DNA of 64,000 nt from Platycnemis pennipes. Lineage: Eukaryota; Arthropoda; Insecta; Odonata; Platycnemididae. Position 1 is the stretch's first letter; every line of letters begins with the position of its first letter. A program made the position numbers and the translations under genes. The DNA is taken from contig OW121850.1 of NCBI GenBank assembly GCA_933228895.1, positions 31,691,773 to 31,755,772 of the forward strand, given 5' to 3'. This document shows positions 49,401 to 62,700 of the stretch, one piece after another. The notes under the pieces were generated by a model, which saw only the letters and a program-made list of their open reading frames with translations, had not been told where the DNA came from and searched no databases.

Positions 49401-50789
49401 CTTTATTTCATTGTAAAATATAAAATTTCTACTATGAGTCGTTTTCGAAACCTAAATTATTCTTACTAATATTTCTTTTCAACGCTGTTTTTCAACTTAT
49501 ATTGTGTCCTTCGACTCTGGTCAACGTATTTTATCATGATTTTTGCAAAATTTTAATGAAAATTAAAACAGTTCTATCCTGAGTTGCTTTTTGAAATTCG
49601 AATTCCTCTAAGTAAAATTTGTTTTCAACGTTTTTTTCAACTAAAGTTGACTCCTTCGAATTTGTCAGCGTAGTACACCACAATATACGCAAATTTTCTA
49701 ATAAAATAAAAAATTCCTAATCGGATTTGTTTTCTCAAACCTTAATTCTAACAAGGAATATTTTTGTTCACCGCTGTTTTTTAAAATCAAATTTATTCAT
49801 TCGACGCTGTTTACTGCAGTTCTATAAGATTTGTACAAAATTATTTATCGAAACCAAAAATTCGTAACCTTATTGTAATTCTTTAACGTATATTCTTCGA
49901 AATAAATATATTTTCACAGCTGATTTTCAACTAAAACTGACTGGTTCGTCACTATTCTGCGTGGCTCAATGCAATTTCGGCAAATATTTAATAGCATATA
50001 AAACACGAATTTGACTCCTTTTCTCAAACCTAAAATTATCCAAATAAAATTTATTTTCAACACAGTTTGTCTGTAAAAATTGACTCCTCAGCCAAATATC
50101 ATCGCAATTCCTCGCAATTTATTCAATATTTCAAAGAAAAAAAAAAACTTGACTTATTCGAGTCCTTTACTCAACCTTGAATTTAATCAAATAACATTTA
50201 TTTTCACAACAATTTTTCTAGTAAAATTTTTCTCCATTCCCACTTCTCAGCACAGGTCAATGCGATAACTGTTATATTTCATAGCAAGAAAAAAATTAGT
50301 ACCCTGAGTCCATATCTAAATTCTTAAATCTTCCAGCTAAAGTTTAATTTAGCCGCTGTTTTACAACTGAAAATGACTCCTTACGCAATAATCAGCGCAT
50401 TTCGCGGCAATTTTCTGCAATATTTCATTGTAAAATATAAAATTACTACTATGAGTCGTTTTCGAAAACCTAAATTATTCTAACTAATATTTCTTTTCAA
50501 CGCTGTTTTCAACTTATATTGTCTCCTTCGACTCCGGTCAACGTATTTTATCATGATTTTTGCAAAGTTTTAAAGAAAATTAAAACATTTCTATCCTGAG
50601 TCGCTTTTTAAAATTCGAATTCCTTCAAGTAAAATTTATTTTCAACGCTTTTTTTCAACTGAAGTTGGCTTCTTCGAATTTGTTAGCGTAGTTCACCACA
50701 ATGTATGCAAAATTTCGTATTAAAATTAAAAAATTCCTAATCGGATTTGTTTTCTCAAACCTTAATTCTAACAAGGAATATTTTTGTTC
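46399..50789 (-). repeat. Inverted block of the 1,016-bp higher-order repeat
   Basis: The same HOR is read on the minus strand. The complement of the landmark, GACTGGT, is at 46891, 47908, 48925 and 49939, spacing 1,014-1,017 bp, so about 4.3 units are inverted. Just inside the left junction one monomer type is joined out of order (about 46,450-46,460), showing an extra deletion. The right junction, at 50789/50790, cuts the TATTTTTGTTC string and joins it to forward GCATTGTCCTGTG. Confidence 0.92.
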
Positions 50790-53700
50790 GCATTGTCCTG
50801 TGCTGAAAAGTGGGAATGGAGAAAAATTTTACTAGAAAAACAGTGTGAAAATAAATGTTATTTGATTAAATTCAAGGTTGAGTAAAATACTCGAATAAGT
50901 AAAGTTTTTTTGTCTTTGAAATATTGAATAAATTGCGAGGAATTGCGATGATATTTGGCTGAGGAGTCAATTTTTGCAGACAAACTGTGTTGAAAATAAA
51001 TTTTATTTGGATAATTTTAGGTTTGAGAAAAGGAGTAAAATTCGTATTTTATTTGCTATTAAATATTTGCGGAAATTGCATTGAGCCACGCAGAATAGTG
51101 ATGAACCAGTCAGTTTTAGTTGAAAATCAGCTGTGAAAATATATTTATTTCGAAAGATATAGGTTTAAGAATTACAATAGGTTATGAATTTTTTGTTTTG
51201 ATAAATAATTTTGTACAAATCTTATAGAACTGCAGTGAACAGCGTCGAATGAATAAATTTGATTTTAAAAAACGGCGGTGAACAAAACTATTCCTTGTTA
51301 GAATTAAGGTTTGAGAAAACAAATCCGATTTGTAATTTTTTAATTTAATAAGAAATTTTGCATACATTGTGGTGTACTACGCTGACAAATTCGAAGGAGT
51401 CAACTTTAGTTGAAAAAAAGCGTTGAAAATAAATTTTACTTAGAGGAATTCGAATTTCAAAAAGTAAATTAGGATAGAACTGTTTTAATTTTCTTTAAAA
51501 TTTTGCAAAAATCATGATAAAATACGTTGACCAGAGTCGAAGGACACAATATTAGTTGAAAAACAGCGTTGAAAAAAATATTAGTTAGAATAATTTAGGT
51601 TTTCGAAAACGACTCATAGTAGTAATTTTATATTTTACAATCAAATATTGAAGAAAATTGCCGCGAAATGCGCTAATTATTGCGTAAGGAGTCATTTTCA
51701 GTTGAAAAACAGCGGCTAAATTAAACTTTAGCTGGGAGATTTAAGAATTTAGATATAGACTAAGGGTACTCATTTATTTCTTGCTATGAAATATAGCAGT
51801 TATCGCATTGACCTGTGCTGAAAAGTGGGAATGGAGAAAAATTTTACTAGAAAAATCGTTGTGAAAATAAATGTTATTTGATTAAATTCAAGGTTGAGTA
51901 AAGGACTCGAATAAGTAAAGTTTTTTTGTCTTTGAAATATTGAATAAATTGCGAGGAATTGCGATGATATTTGGCTGAGGAGTCAATTTTTGCAGACAAA
52001 CTGTGTTGAAAATAAATTTTATTTGGATAATTTTAGGTTTGAGAAAAGGAGTCAAATTCGTATTTTATATGCTATTAAATATATGCGGAAATTGCATTGA
52101 GCCACTCAGAATAGTGACGAACCAGTCAGTTATAGTTGAAAATCAGCTTGTGAAAATATATTTATTTCGAAGAATATACGTTTAAGAATTACAATAAGGT
52201 TACGAATTGTTTGGTTTTGATAAATTATTTTGTACAAATCTTATAGAACTGCAGTAAACAGCGTCGAATGAATAAATTTGATTCTAAAAAACAGCGGTGA
52301 ACAAAAATATTCCTTGTTAGAATTTAGGTTTGAGAAAACAAATCCGATTAGGAATTTTTTTAATTTAATAAGAAATTTTGCATACATTGTTGTGTACTAC
52401 GCTGACAAATTCGAAGTAGCCAACTTCAGTAGAAAAAAAGCGTGGAAAATAAATTTTACTTGGAGGAATTCGAATTTCAAAAAGCGACTCAGGATAGAAA
52501 TGTTTTAATTTTCTTTAAAATTTTGCAAAAATCATTTTAAAATACGTTGACCGGAGTCGAAGGACACAATATAGGTTGAAAAACAGCGTTGAAAAGAAAT
52601 ATTAGTTAGAATAATTTAGGTTTTCGAAAACGACTCATAGTAGTAATTTTATATTTTACAATGAAATATTCAAGAAAATTGCCGCGAAATGCGCTGATTA
52701 TTGCGTAAGGAGTCATTTTCAGTTGAAAAAAAGCGGCTAAATTAAACTTTAGCTGGAAGATTTAAGAATTTAGATATGGACTCAGGGTACTAATTTTTTT
52801 CTTGCTATGAAATATAGCAGTTATCGCATTGACCTGTGCTGAAAAGTGAGAATGGAGAAAAATTTTACTAGAAAAATCGTTGTGAAAATAAATGTTATTT
52901 GATTAAATTCAAGGTTGAGTAAAGGGCTCGAATAAGTGAAGTTTTTTTGGTCTTTGAAATATTTAATAAATTGCGAGGAATTGCGATGATATTTGGCTGA
53001 GGAGTCAATTTTTGCAGACAAACTGCGTTGAAAATAAATTTTATTTGGATAATTTTAGGTTTGAGAAAAGGAGTCAAATTCGTATTTTTTAGCTATTAAA
53101 TATTTGCGGAAATTGCATTGAGCCACGCAGAATAGTGACGAACCAGTCAGTTTTAGTTGAAAATCAGCTGTGAAAATATATTTATTTCGAACAATATACG
53201 TTTAAGAATTACAATAAGGTTACGAATTTTTGGTTTTGATAAATAATTTTGTACAAATCTTATAGAACTGCAGTGAACAGTGTCGAATGATTAAATTTGA
53301 TTTAAAAAAACGGCGGTGAACAAAAATATTCCTTGTTAGAATTCAGGTTTGGGAAAACAAATCCGATTAGGAATTTTTTTAATTTTAATACGAAATTTTG
53401 CATACATTGTGGTGTACTACGCTGACAAATTCGAAAGAGTCAACTTTAGTTGAAAAAAAGCGTTGAAAATAAATTTTACTTAGAGGAATTCGAATTTCAA
53501 AAAGCAACTCAGGATAGAACTGTTTTAATTTTCTTTAAAATTTTGCAAACATCATGATAAAATACGTTGACCAGAGTCGAAGGACGCAATATAAGTTGAA
53601 AAACAGCGTTGAAAAAAAATATTAGTTAGAATAATTTAGGTTTTCGAAAACGACTCATAGTAGAAATTTTATATTTTACAATGAAATATTGAAGAAAATT

Positions 53701-56700
53701 GCCGCGAAATGCGCTATTATTGGGTAAGGAGTCATTTTCAGTTGAAAAACAGCGGCTAAATTAAACTTTAGCTAGAAGATTTAAGAATTTAGATATGGAC
53801 TCAGGGTACTTATTTTTTTCTTGCTATGAAATAAAGCAGTTATCGCATTGACCTGTGCTGAAAAGTGGGAATGGAAAAAAATTTTACTAGAAAAATCGTT
53901 GTGAAAATAAATGTTATTGGATTAAATTCAAGGTTGAGTAAAGGACTCGAATGAGTAAAGTTTTTTTTTCTTTGAAATATTGAATAAATTGCGAGGAATT
54001 GCGATGATATTTGGCTGAACAGTCAATTTCTACAAACAAACTGTGTGAAAATAAATTTTATTTGGATAATTTTAGGTTTGAGAAAAGGAGTCAAATTCGT
54101 ATTTTATATGCTATTAAATATTTGCGGAAATTGCATTGAGCCACGCAGAATAGTGACGAACCAGTCAGTTTTAGTTGAAAATCAGCTGTGAAAATATATT
54201 TATTTCGAAGAATTTACGTTTAAGAATTACAATAAGGTTACGAATTTTTGGTTTTGATAAATAATTTTGTACAAATCTTATAGAACTGCAGTGAACAGCG
54301 TCTAATGAATAAATTTGATTTTAAAAAACGGCGGTGAACAAAAATATTCCTTGTTAGAATTAAGGTTTGAGAAAACAAATCCGATTAGTAATTTTTTAAT
54401 TTAATAAGAAATTTTGCATCATTGTGGTGTACTACGCTGACAAATTCGAAGGAGTCAACTTTAGTTGAAAAAAAGCGTTGAAAATAAATTTTACTTAGAG
54501 GAATACGATTTTCAAAAGCAACTCAGGATAGAACTGTTTTAATTTTCTTTAAAATTTTGCAAAAATCATGATAAAATACGTTGACCAGAGTAAAGGACAC
54601 AAAATAAGTTGAAAAACAGCGTTGAAAAACAATATTAGTTTGAATAATTTAGGTTTTCGAAAACGACTCATAGTAGAAATTTTATATTTTACAATGAAAT
54701 ATTGAAGAAAATTGCCGCGAAATGCGCTGATCATTGAGAAAGAAGTCATTTTCAGTTGAAAAACAGCTGCTTAGTTAAACTTTAGCTGGAATATTTAAGA
54801 ATTTAGATATGGACTCAGGGTACTTATTTTTTTCTTGCTATGAAATATAGCAGTTATCGCATTGACCTGTGCTGAAAAGTGGGAATGGAGAAAAATTTTA
54901 CTAGAAAAACAGTTTTGAAAATAAAAGTTTTTTGATTAAATTCAAGGTTGAGGAAAGGACTCGAATAAGTGAAATTTTTTTGTCTTTGAAATATTGAATA
55001 AATTGCGAGGAATTGCGATGATATTTGGCTGAGGAGTCAATTTTTACAGACAAACTGCGTTGAAAATAAATTTTATTTGGATAATTTTAGGTTTGAGAAA
55101 AGGAGTCAAATTCGTATTTTATATGCTATTAAATATTTGCGGAAATTGCATTGAGCCACGCAGAATAGTGACGAACCAGTCAGTTTTCGTTGAAAATCAG
55201 CTGTGAAAATATATTTATTTCGAAGAATATAATTTTAAGAATTACAATAAGGTTGCGAATTTTTGGTTTTGATTAATAATTTTGTACAAATCTTATAGAA
55301 CTGCAGTGAACAGCGTCGAATGAATAAATTTGATTTTAAAAAACGGCGGTGAACAAAAATATTCCTTGTTAGAATTCAGGTTTGAGAAAACAAATCCGAT
55401 TAGGAATTTTTTAATTTTAATACGAAATTTTGCACACATTGTGGTGAATAACGCTAACAAATTCGAAGGAGTCAACTTCAGTTGAAAAAAAGCGTTGAAA
55501 ATAAATTTTACTTGGAGGAATTCGAATTTCAAAAAGCAACTCAGGATAGAACTTTTAATTTTCTTTAAAAGTTTGCAAAAATCATGATAAAATACGTTGA
55601 CCAGAGTCGAAGGACACAATATAAGTTGAAAAACAGCGTTGAAAAGAAATATTAGTTAGAATAATTTAGGTTTTCGAAAACGATTCATAGTAGTAATTTT
55701 ATATTTTTCAATGAATTATTGAAGAAAATTGCCGCGAAATGCGCTGGTTATTGCGTAAGGAGTCATTTTCAGTTGAAAAACAGCGGCTAAATTACACTTT
55801 AGCTGGAAGATTTAAGAATTTAGATATGGACTCAGGGTACTAATTTTTTTCTTGCTATGAAATATAGCAGTTATCTCATTGACCTGTGCTGAAAAGTGTG
55901 AATGGAGAAAAATTTTACTAGAAAAATCGTTGTGAAAATAAATGTTATTTGATTAAATTCAAGGTTGAGTAAAGGACTCGAATAAGTAAAGTTTTTTTGT
56001 CATTGAAATATTGAAAAAATTGCGAGGAATTGCGATGATATTTGGCTGAGGAGTCAAGTTTTACAGACAAACTGTGTGAAAATAAATTTTATTTGGATAA
56101 TTTTAGGTTTAAGAAAATGAGTCAAATTCGTATTTTATATGCTATTAAATATTTGCGGAAATTGCATTGAGCCACGCAGAATAGTGACGAACCAGTCAGT
56201 TTTAGTTGAAAATCAGCTGTGAAAATATATTTATTTCGAAGAATTTAAGTTTAAGAATTACAATAAGGTTACGAATTTTTGGTTTTGATAAATAATTTTG
56301 TACAAATCTTATAGAACTGCAGTGAACAGCGTCGAATGAATAAATTTGATTTTAAAAACGGCGGTGAACAAAAATATTCCTTGTTAGAATTAAGGTTTGA
56401 GAAAACAAATCCGATTAGGAATTTTTTAATTTTAATACGAAATTTTGCATACATTGTGGTGAACTACGCTAACAAATTCGAAGGAGCCAACTTCAGTTGA
56501 AAAAAAGCGTTGAAAATAAATTTTACTTGGAGGAATTCGAATTTCAAAAAGCGACTCAGGATAGAAATGTTTTAATTTTTTTAAAATTTTGCAAAAATCA
56601 TGATAAAATACGTTGACCAGACTCGAAGGACACAATATAAGTTGAAAAACAGCGTTGAAAAGAAATATTAGCTAGAATAATTTAGGTTTTCGAAAACGAC

Positions 56701-59700
56701 TCATAGTAGTAATTTTATATTTTACAATGAAATATTCAAGAAAATTGCCGCGAAATGCGCTGATTATTGCGTAAGGAGTCATTTTCAGTTGAAAAACAGC
56801 GGCTAAATTAAACTTTAGCTGGAAGATTTAAGAATTTAGATATGGACTCAGGGTACTAATTTTTTTCTTGCTATGAAATATAGCAGTTATCGCATTGACC
56901 TGTGCTGAAAAGTGGGAATGGAGAAAAATTTTACTAGAAAAACAGTTGTGAAAATAAATGTTATTTGATTAAATTCAAGGTTGAGTAAAGGACTCGAATA
57001 AGTAAAGTTTTTTTGTCTTTGAAATATTGAAAAAATTGCGAGGAATTGCGATGATATTTGGCTGAGGAGTCAATTTTTACAGACAAACTGTGTTGAAAAT
57101 AAATTTTCTCTGGATAATTTTAGGTTTGAGAATAGGAGTCAAATTCGTATTTTATATGCTATTAAATATTTGCGGAAATTGCATTGAGCCACGCAGAATA
57201 GTGACGAACCAGTCAGTTTTAGTTGAAAATCAGCTGTGAAAATATATTTATTTCGAAGAATATACGTTTAAGAATTACAATAAGGTTAGGAATTTTTTGT
57301 TTTGATAAATAATTTTGTACAAATCTTATAGAACTGCAGTGAACAGTGTCGAATGAATAAATTTGATTTAAAAAAACGGCGGAGAACAATAATATTCCTT
57401 GTTAGAATTCAGGTTTGAGAAAACAAATCCGATTAGGAATTTTTTAATTTTAATACGAAATTTTGCATACATTGTTGTGAATAACGCTAACAAATTCGAA
57501 GGAGTCAACTTCAGTTGAAAAAAAGCGTTGAAAATAAATTTTACTTGGAGGAATTCGAATTTCAAAAAGCAACTCAGGATAGAACTTTTAATTTTCTTTA
57601 AAAGTTTGCAAAAATCATGATAAAATACGTTGACCAGAGTCGAAGGAGAAATATAGGTTGAAAAACAGCGTTGAAAAGAAATATTAGTTAGAATAATTTA
57701 GGTTTTCGAAAACGACTCATAGTAGTAATTTTATATTTCACAATGAAATATTGAAGAAAATTGCCGCGAAATGCGCTGATTATTGCGTAAGGAGTCATTT
57801 TCAGTTGAAAAACAGCGGCTAAATTACACTTTAGCTGGAAGATTTAAGAATTTAGATATGGACTCAGGGTACTAATTTTTTTCTTGCTATGAAATATAGC
57901 AGTTATCTCATTGACCTGTGCTGAAAAGTGTGAATGGAGAAAAATTTTACTAGAAAAATCGTTGTGAAAATAAATGTTATTTGATTAAATTCAAGGTTGA
58001 GTAAAGGACTCGAATAAGTAAAGTTTTTTTGTCATTGAAATATTGAAAAAATTGCGAGGAATTGCGATGATATTTGGCTGAGGAGTCAAATTTTACAGAC
58101 AAACTGTGTGAAAATAAATTTTATTTGGATAATTTTAGGTTTAAGAAAATGAGTCAAATTCGTATTTTATATGCTATTAAATATTTGCGGAAATTGCATT
58201 GAGCCACGCAGAATAGTGACGAACCAGTCAGTTTTCGTTGAAAATCAGCTGTGAAAATATATTTATTTCGAAGAATTTAAGTTTAAGAATTACAATAAGG
58301 TTACGAATTTTTGGTTTTGAAAATAATTTTGTACAAATCTTATAGAACTGCAGTAAACAGCGTCGAATGAATAAATTTGATTTTAAAAAACGGCGGTGAA
58401 CAAAAATATTGCTTGTTAGAATTCAGGTTTCAGAAAACAAATCCGATTAGGAATTTTTTAATTTTAATAAGAAATTTTGCATACATTGTGGTGTATTACG
58501 CTGACAAATTCAATAGAGCCAACTTTAGTTGAAAAAAAGCGTTGAAAATAAATTTTACTTGAAGGGATTCGAATTTCAAAAAGCGACTCAGGATAGAAAT
58601 GTTTTAATTTTCTTTAAAATTTTGCAAAAATCATGATAAAATACGTTGACCAGAGTCGAAGGAGACAATATAAGTTGAAAAACAGGGTTGAAAAGAAATA
58701 TTAGTTAGAATAATTTAGGTTTTCGAAAACGACTCATAGTATTAATTTTATATTTTACAATAAAATATTGAAGAAAATTGCCACGAAATGCGCTGATTAT
58801 TGCGTAAGGAAACATTTTCAGTTGAAAAACAGCGGCTAAATAAACTTTAGCTGGAAAATTTAAGAATTTAGATATGAACTCAGGGTACTAATTTTTTTCT
58901 TGCTATGAAATATAGCAGTTATCGCATTGACCTGTGCTGAAAAGTGGGAATTGAGAAAAATTTTACTAGAAAAACAGTTGTGAAAAAAATGTTATTTGAT
59001 TAAATTCAAGGTTGAGTAAAGGACTCGAATAAGTGTAGTTTTTTTGTCTTTGAAATATTGAATAAATTGCGAGGAATTGCGATGATATTTGGCTGAGGAG
59101 TAAATTTTTGCAGACAAAGTGTGTGAAAATAAATTTTATTTGGATAATTTTAGGTTTAAGAAAATGAGTCAAATTCGTATTTTATATGCTATTAAATATT
59201 TGCGGAAATTGCATTGAGCCACGCAGAATAGTGACGAACCAGTCAGTTTTCGTTGAAAATCAGCTGTGAAAATATATTTATTTCGAAGAATTTAAGTTTA
59301 AGAATTACAATAAGGTTACGAATTTTTGGTTTTGATAAATAATTTTGTACAAATTTTATAGAACTGCAGTGAACAGCGTCGAATGAATAAATTTGATTTT
59401 AAAAACGGCGGTGAACAAAAATATTCCTTGTTAGAATTAAGGTTTAAGAAAAAAAATCCGATTAGGAATTTTTTAATTTAATAAGAAATTTTGCATACAT
59501 TGTGGTGTACTACGCTGACAAATTCGAAGGAGTCAACTTTAGTTGAAAAAAAGCGTTGAAAATAAATTTCACTTAAAGGAATTCGAATTTCAAAAAGAAA
59601 CTCAGGATAGAACTGTTTTAATTTTCTTTAAAATTTTGCAAAAATCATGATAAAATACGTTGACCAGAGTCGAAGGACACAATATAAGTTGAAAAACAGC

Positions 59701-62700
59701 GTTGAAAAAAAATATTAGTTAGAATAATTTAGGTTTTCGAAAACGACTCATAGTAGAAATTTTACATTTTACAATGAAATATTGAAGAAAATTGCAACGA
59801 ATGCGCTGATCATTGAGTAAGGAGTCATTTTCAGTTGAAAAACAGCGGCTAAATTAAACTTTAGCTGGAAGATTTAAGAATTTAGATATGGACTCAGGGT
59901 ACTTATTTTTTTCTTGCTATGAAATATAGCAGTTATCGCATTGACCTGTGCTGAAAAGTGGGAATGGAGAAAAATTTTACTAGAAAAACAGTTGTGAAAA
60001 AAATGTTATTTGATTAAATTCAAGGTTGAGGAAAGGACTCGAATAAGTGAAGTTTTTTTGTCTTTGAAATATTGAATAAATTGCGAGGAATTGCGATGAT
60101 ATTTGGCTGAGGAGTCAATTTTTTCAGACAAACTGTGTTGAAATTAAATTTTATTTGGATAATTGTAGGTTTGAGAAAAGGAGTCATAGTAGAATTTTTA
60201 TATTTTACAATGAAATATTGAAGAAAATTGCCGCGAAATGCGCTGATTATTGCGTAAGGAGTCATTTTCAGTTGAAAAACAGCGGCTTAATTAAACTTTA
60301 GCTGGAAGATTTAAGAATTTAAATATGGACTCAGGGTACTAATTTTTTTCTTGCTATGAAATATAGCAGTTATCTCATTGACCTGTGCTGAAAAGTGTGA
60401 ATGGAGAAAAATTTTACTAGAAAAATCGTTGTGAAAATAAATGTTATTTGATTAAATTCAAGGTTGAGTAAAGGACTCGAATAAGTAAAGTTTTTTTGTC
60501 TTTGAAATATTGAAATAATTGCGAGGAATTGCGATGATATTTGGCTGAGGAGTCAAATTTTACAGACAAACTGTGTGAAAATAAATTTTATTTGGATAAT
60601 TTTAGGTTTAAGAAAAGGAGTCTAATTCGTATTTTATATGCTATTAAATATTTGCGGAAATTGCATTGAGCCACGCAGAATAGTGACGAACCAGTCAGTT
60701 TTAGTTGAAAATCAGCTGTGAAAATATATTTATTTCGAAGAATATAGGTTTAAGAATTACAATAAGGTTACGAATTTTTGGTTTTGATAAATAACTTTGT
60801 ACAAATCTTATAGAACTGAAGTGAACAGCGTCGAATGAACAAATTTGATTTTAAAAAACGGCGTTGAACAAAAATATTCCTTGTTAGAATTAAGGTTTGA
60901 GAAAAAAAATCCGATTAGGAATTTTTTAATTTTAATACGAAATTTTGCATACATTGTGGTGAACTACGCTATCAAATTCGAAGGAGTCAACTTTAGTTGA
61001 AAAAAAGCGTTGAAAATAAATTTCACTTAAAGGAATTCGAATTTCAAAAAGAAACTCAGGATAGAACTGTTTTAATTTTCTTTAAAATTTTGCAAAAATC
61101 ATGATAAAATACGTTGACCAGAGTCGAAGGACACAATTTAAGTTGAAAAACAGCGTTGAAAAAAATATTAGTTAGAATAATTTAGGTTTTCGAAAACGAC
61201 TCATAGTAGAAATTTTATATTTTACAATGAAATATTGAAGAAAATTGCCGCGAAATGCGCTGATCATTGAGTAAGGAGTCATTTTCAGTTGAAAAACAGC
61301 GGCTAAATTAAACTTTAGCTGGAAGATTTAAGAATTTAGATATGGACTCAGGGTACTTATTTTTTTCTTGCTATGAAATATAGCAGTTATCGCATTGACC
61401 TGTGCTGAAAAGTGGGAATTGAGAAAAATTTTACTAGAAAAACAATTGTGAAAATAAATGTTATTTTATTAAATTCAAGGTTGAGGAAAGGACTCGAATA
61501 AGTGAAGTTTTTTTGTCTTTGAAATATTGAATAAATTGCGAGGAATTGCGATGATATTTGGCTGAGGAGTCAATTTTTACAGACAAACTGCGTTGAAAAT
61601 AAATTTTATTTGGATAATTTTAGGTTTGAGAAAAGGAGTCAAATTCGTATTTTATATGCTATTAAATATTTGCGGAAATTGCATTGAGCCACGCAGAATA
61701 GTGACGAACCAGTCAGTTTTCGTTGAAAATCAGCTGTGAAAATATATTTATTTCGAAGAATAGGGGTTTAAGAATTACAATAAGGTTACGAATTTTTGGT
61801 TTTGATAAATAATTTTGTACAAATCTTATAGAACTGAAGTAAACAGCGTCGAATGAATAAATTTGATTTTAAAAAACGGCGGTGAACAAAAATATTCCTT
61901 GTTAGAATTTAGGTTTGAGAAAACAAATCCGATTAGGAATTTTTTTAATTTAATAAGAAATTTTGCATACATTGTTGTGTACTACGCTGACAAATTTGAA
62001 GTAGCCAACTTCAGTAGAAAAAAAGCGTGGAAAATAAATTTTACTTGGAGGAATTCGAATTTCAAAAAGCGACTCAGGATAGAAATGTTTTAATTTCCTT
62101 TAAAATTTTGCAAAAGTGATTTTAAAATACGTTGACCGGAGTCGAAGGTCACAATATAAGTTGAAAAACAGCGTTGAAAAGAAATATTAGTTAGAATAAT
62201 TTAGGTTTTCGAAAACGACTCATAGTAGTAATTTTATATTTTACAATGAAATATTGAAGAAAATTGCCGCGAAATGCGCTGATTATTGCGTAAGGAGTCA
62301 TTTTCAGTTGAAAAACAGCGGCTAAATTAAACTTTAGCTGGAATATTTAAGAATTTAGATATGGACTCAGGGTACTAATTTTTTTCTTGCTATGAAATAA
62401 AGCAGTTATCGCATTGACCTGTGCTGAAAAGTGAGAATGGAGAAAAATTTTACTAGAAAAATCGTTGTGAAAATAAATGTTATTTGATTAAATTCAAGGT
62501 TGAGTAAAGGGCTCGAATAAGTAAAGTTTTTTTGTCTTTGAAATATTGAATAAATTGCGAGGAATTGCGATGATATTTGGCTGAGGAGTCAATTTTTACA
62601 GACAAACTGTGTTGAAAATAAATTTTATTTGGATAATTTTAGGTTTGAGAAAAGGAGTCTAATTTGTATTTTATATGCTATTAAATATTTGCGGAAATTG

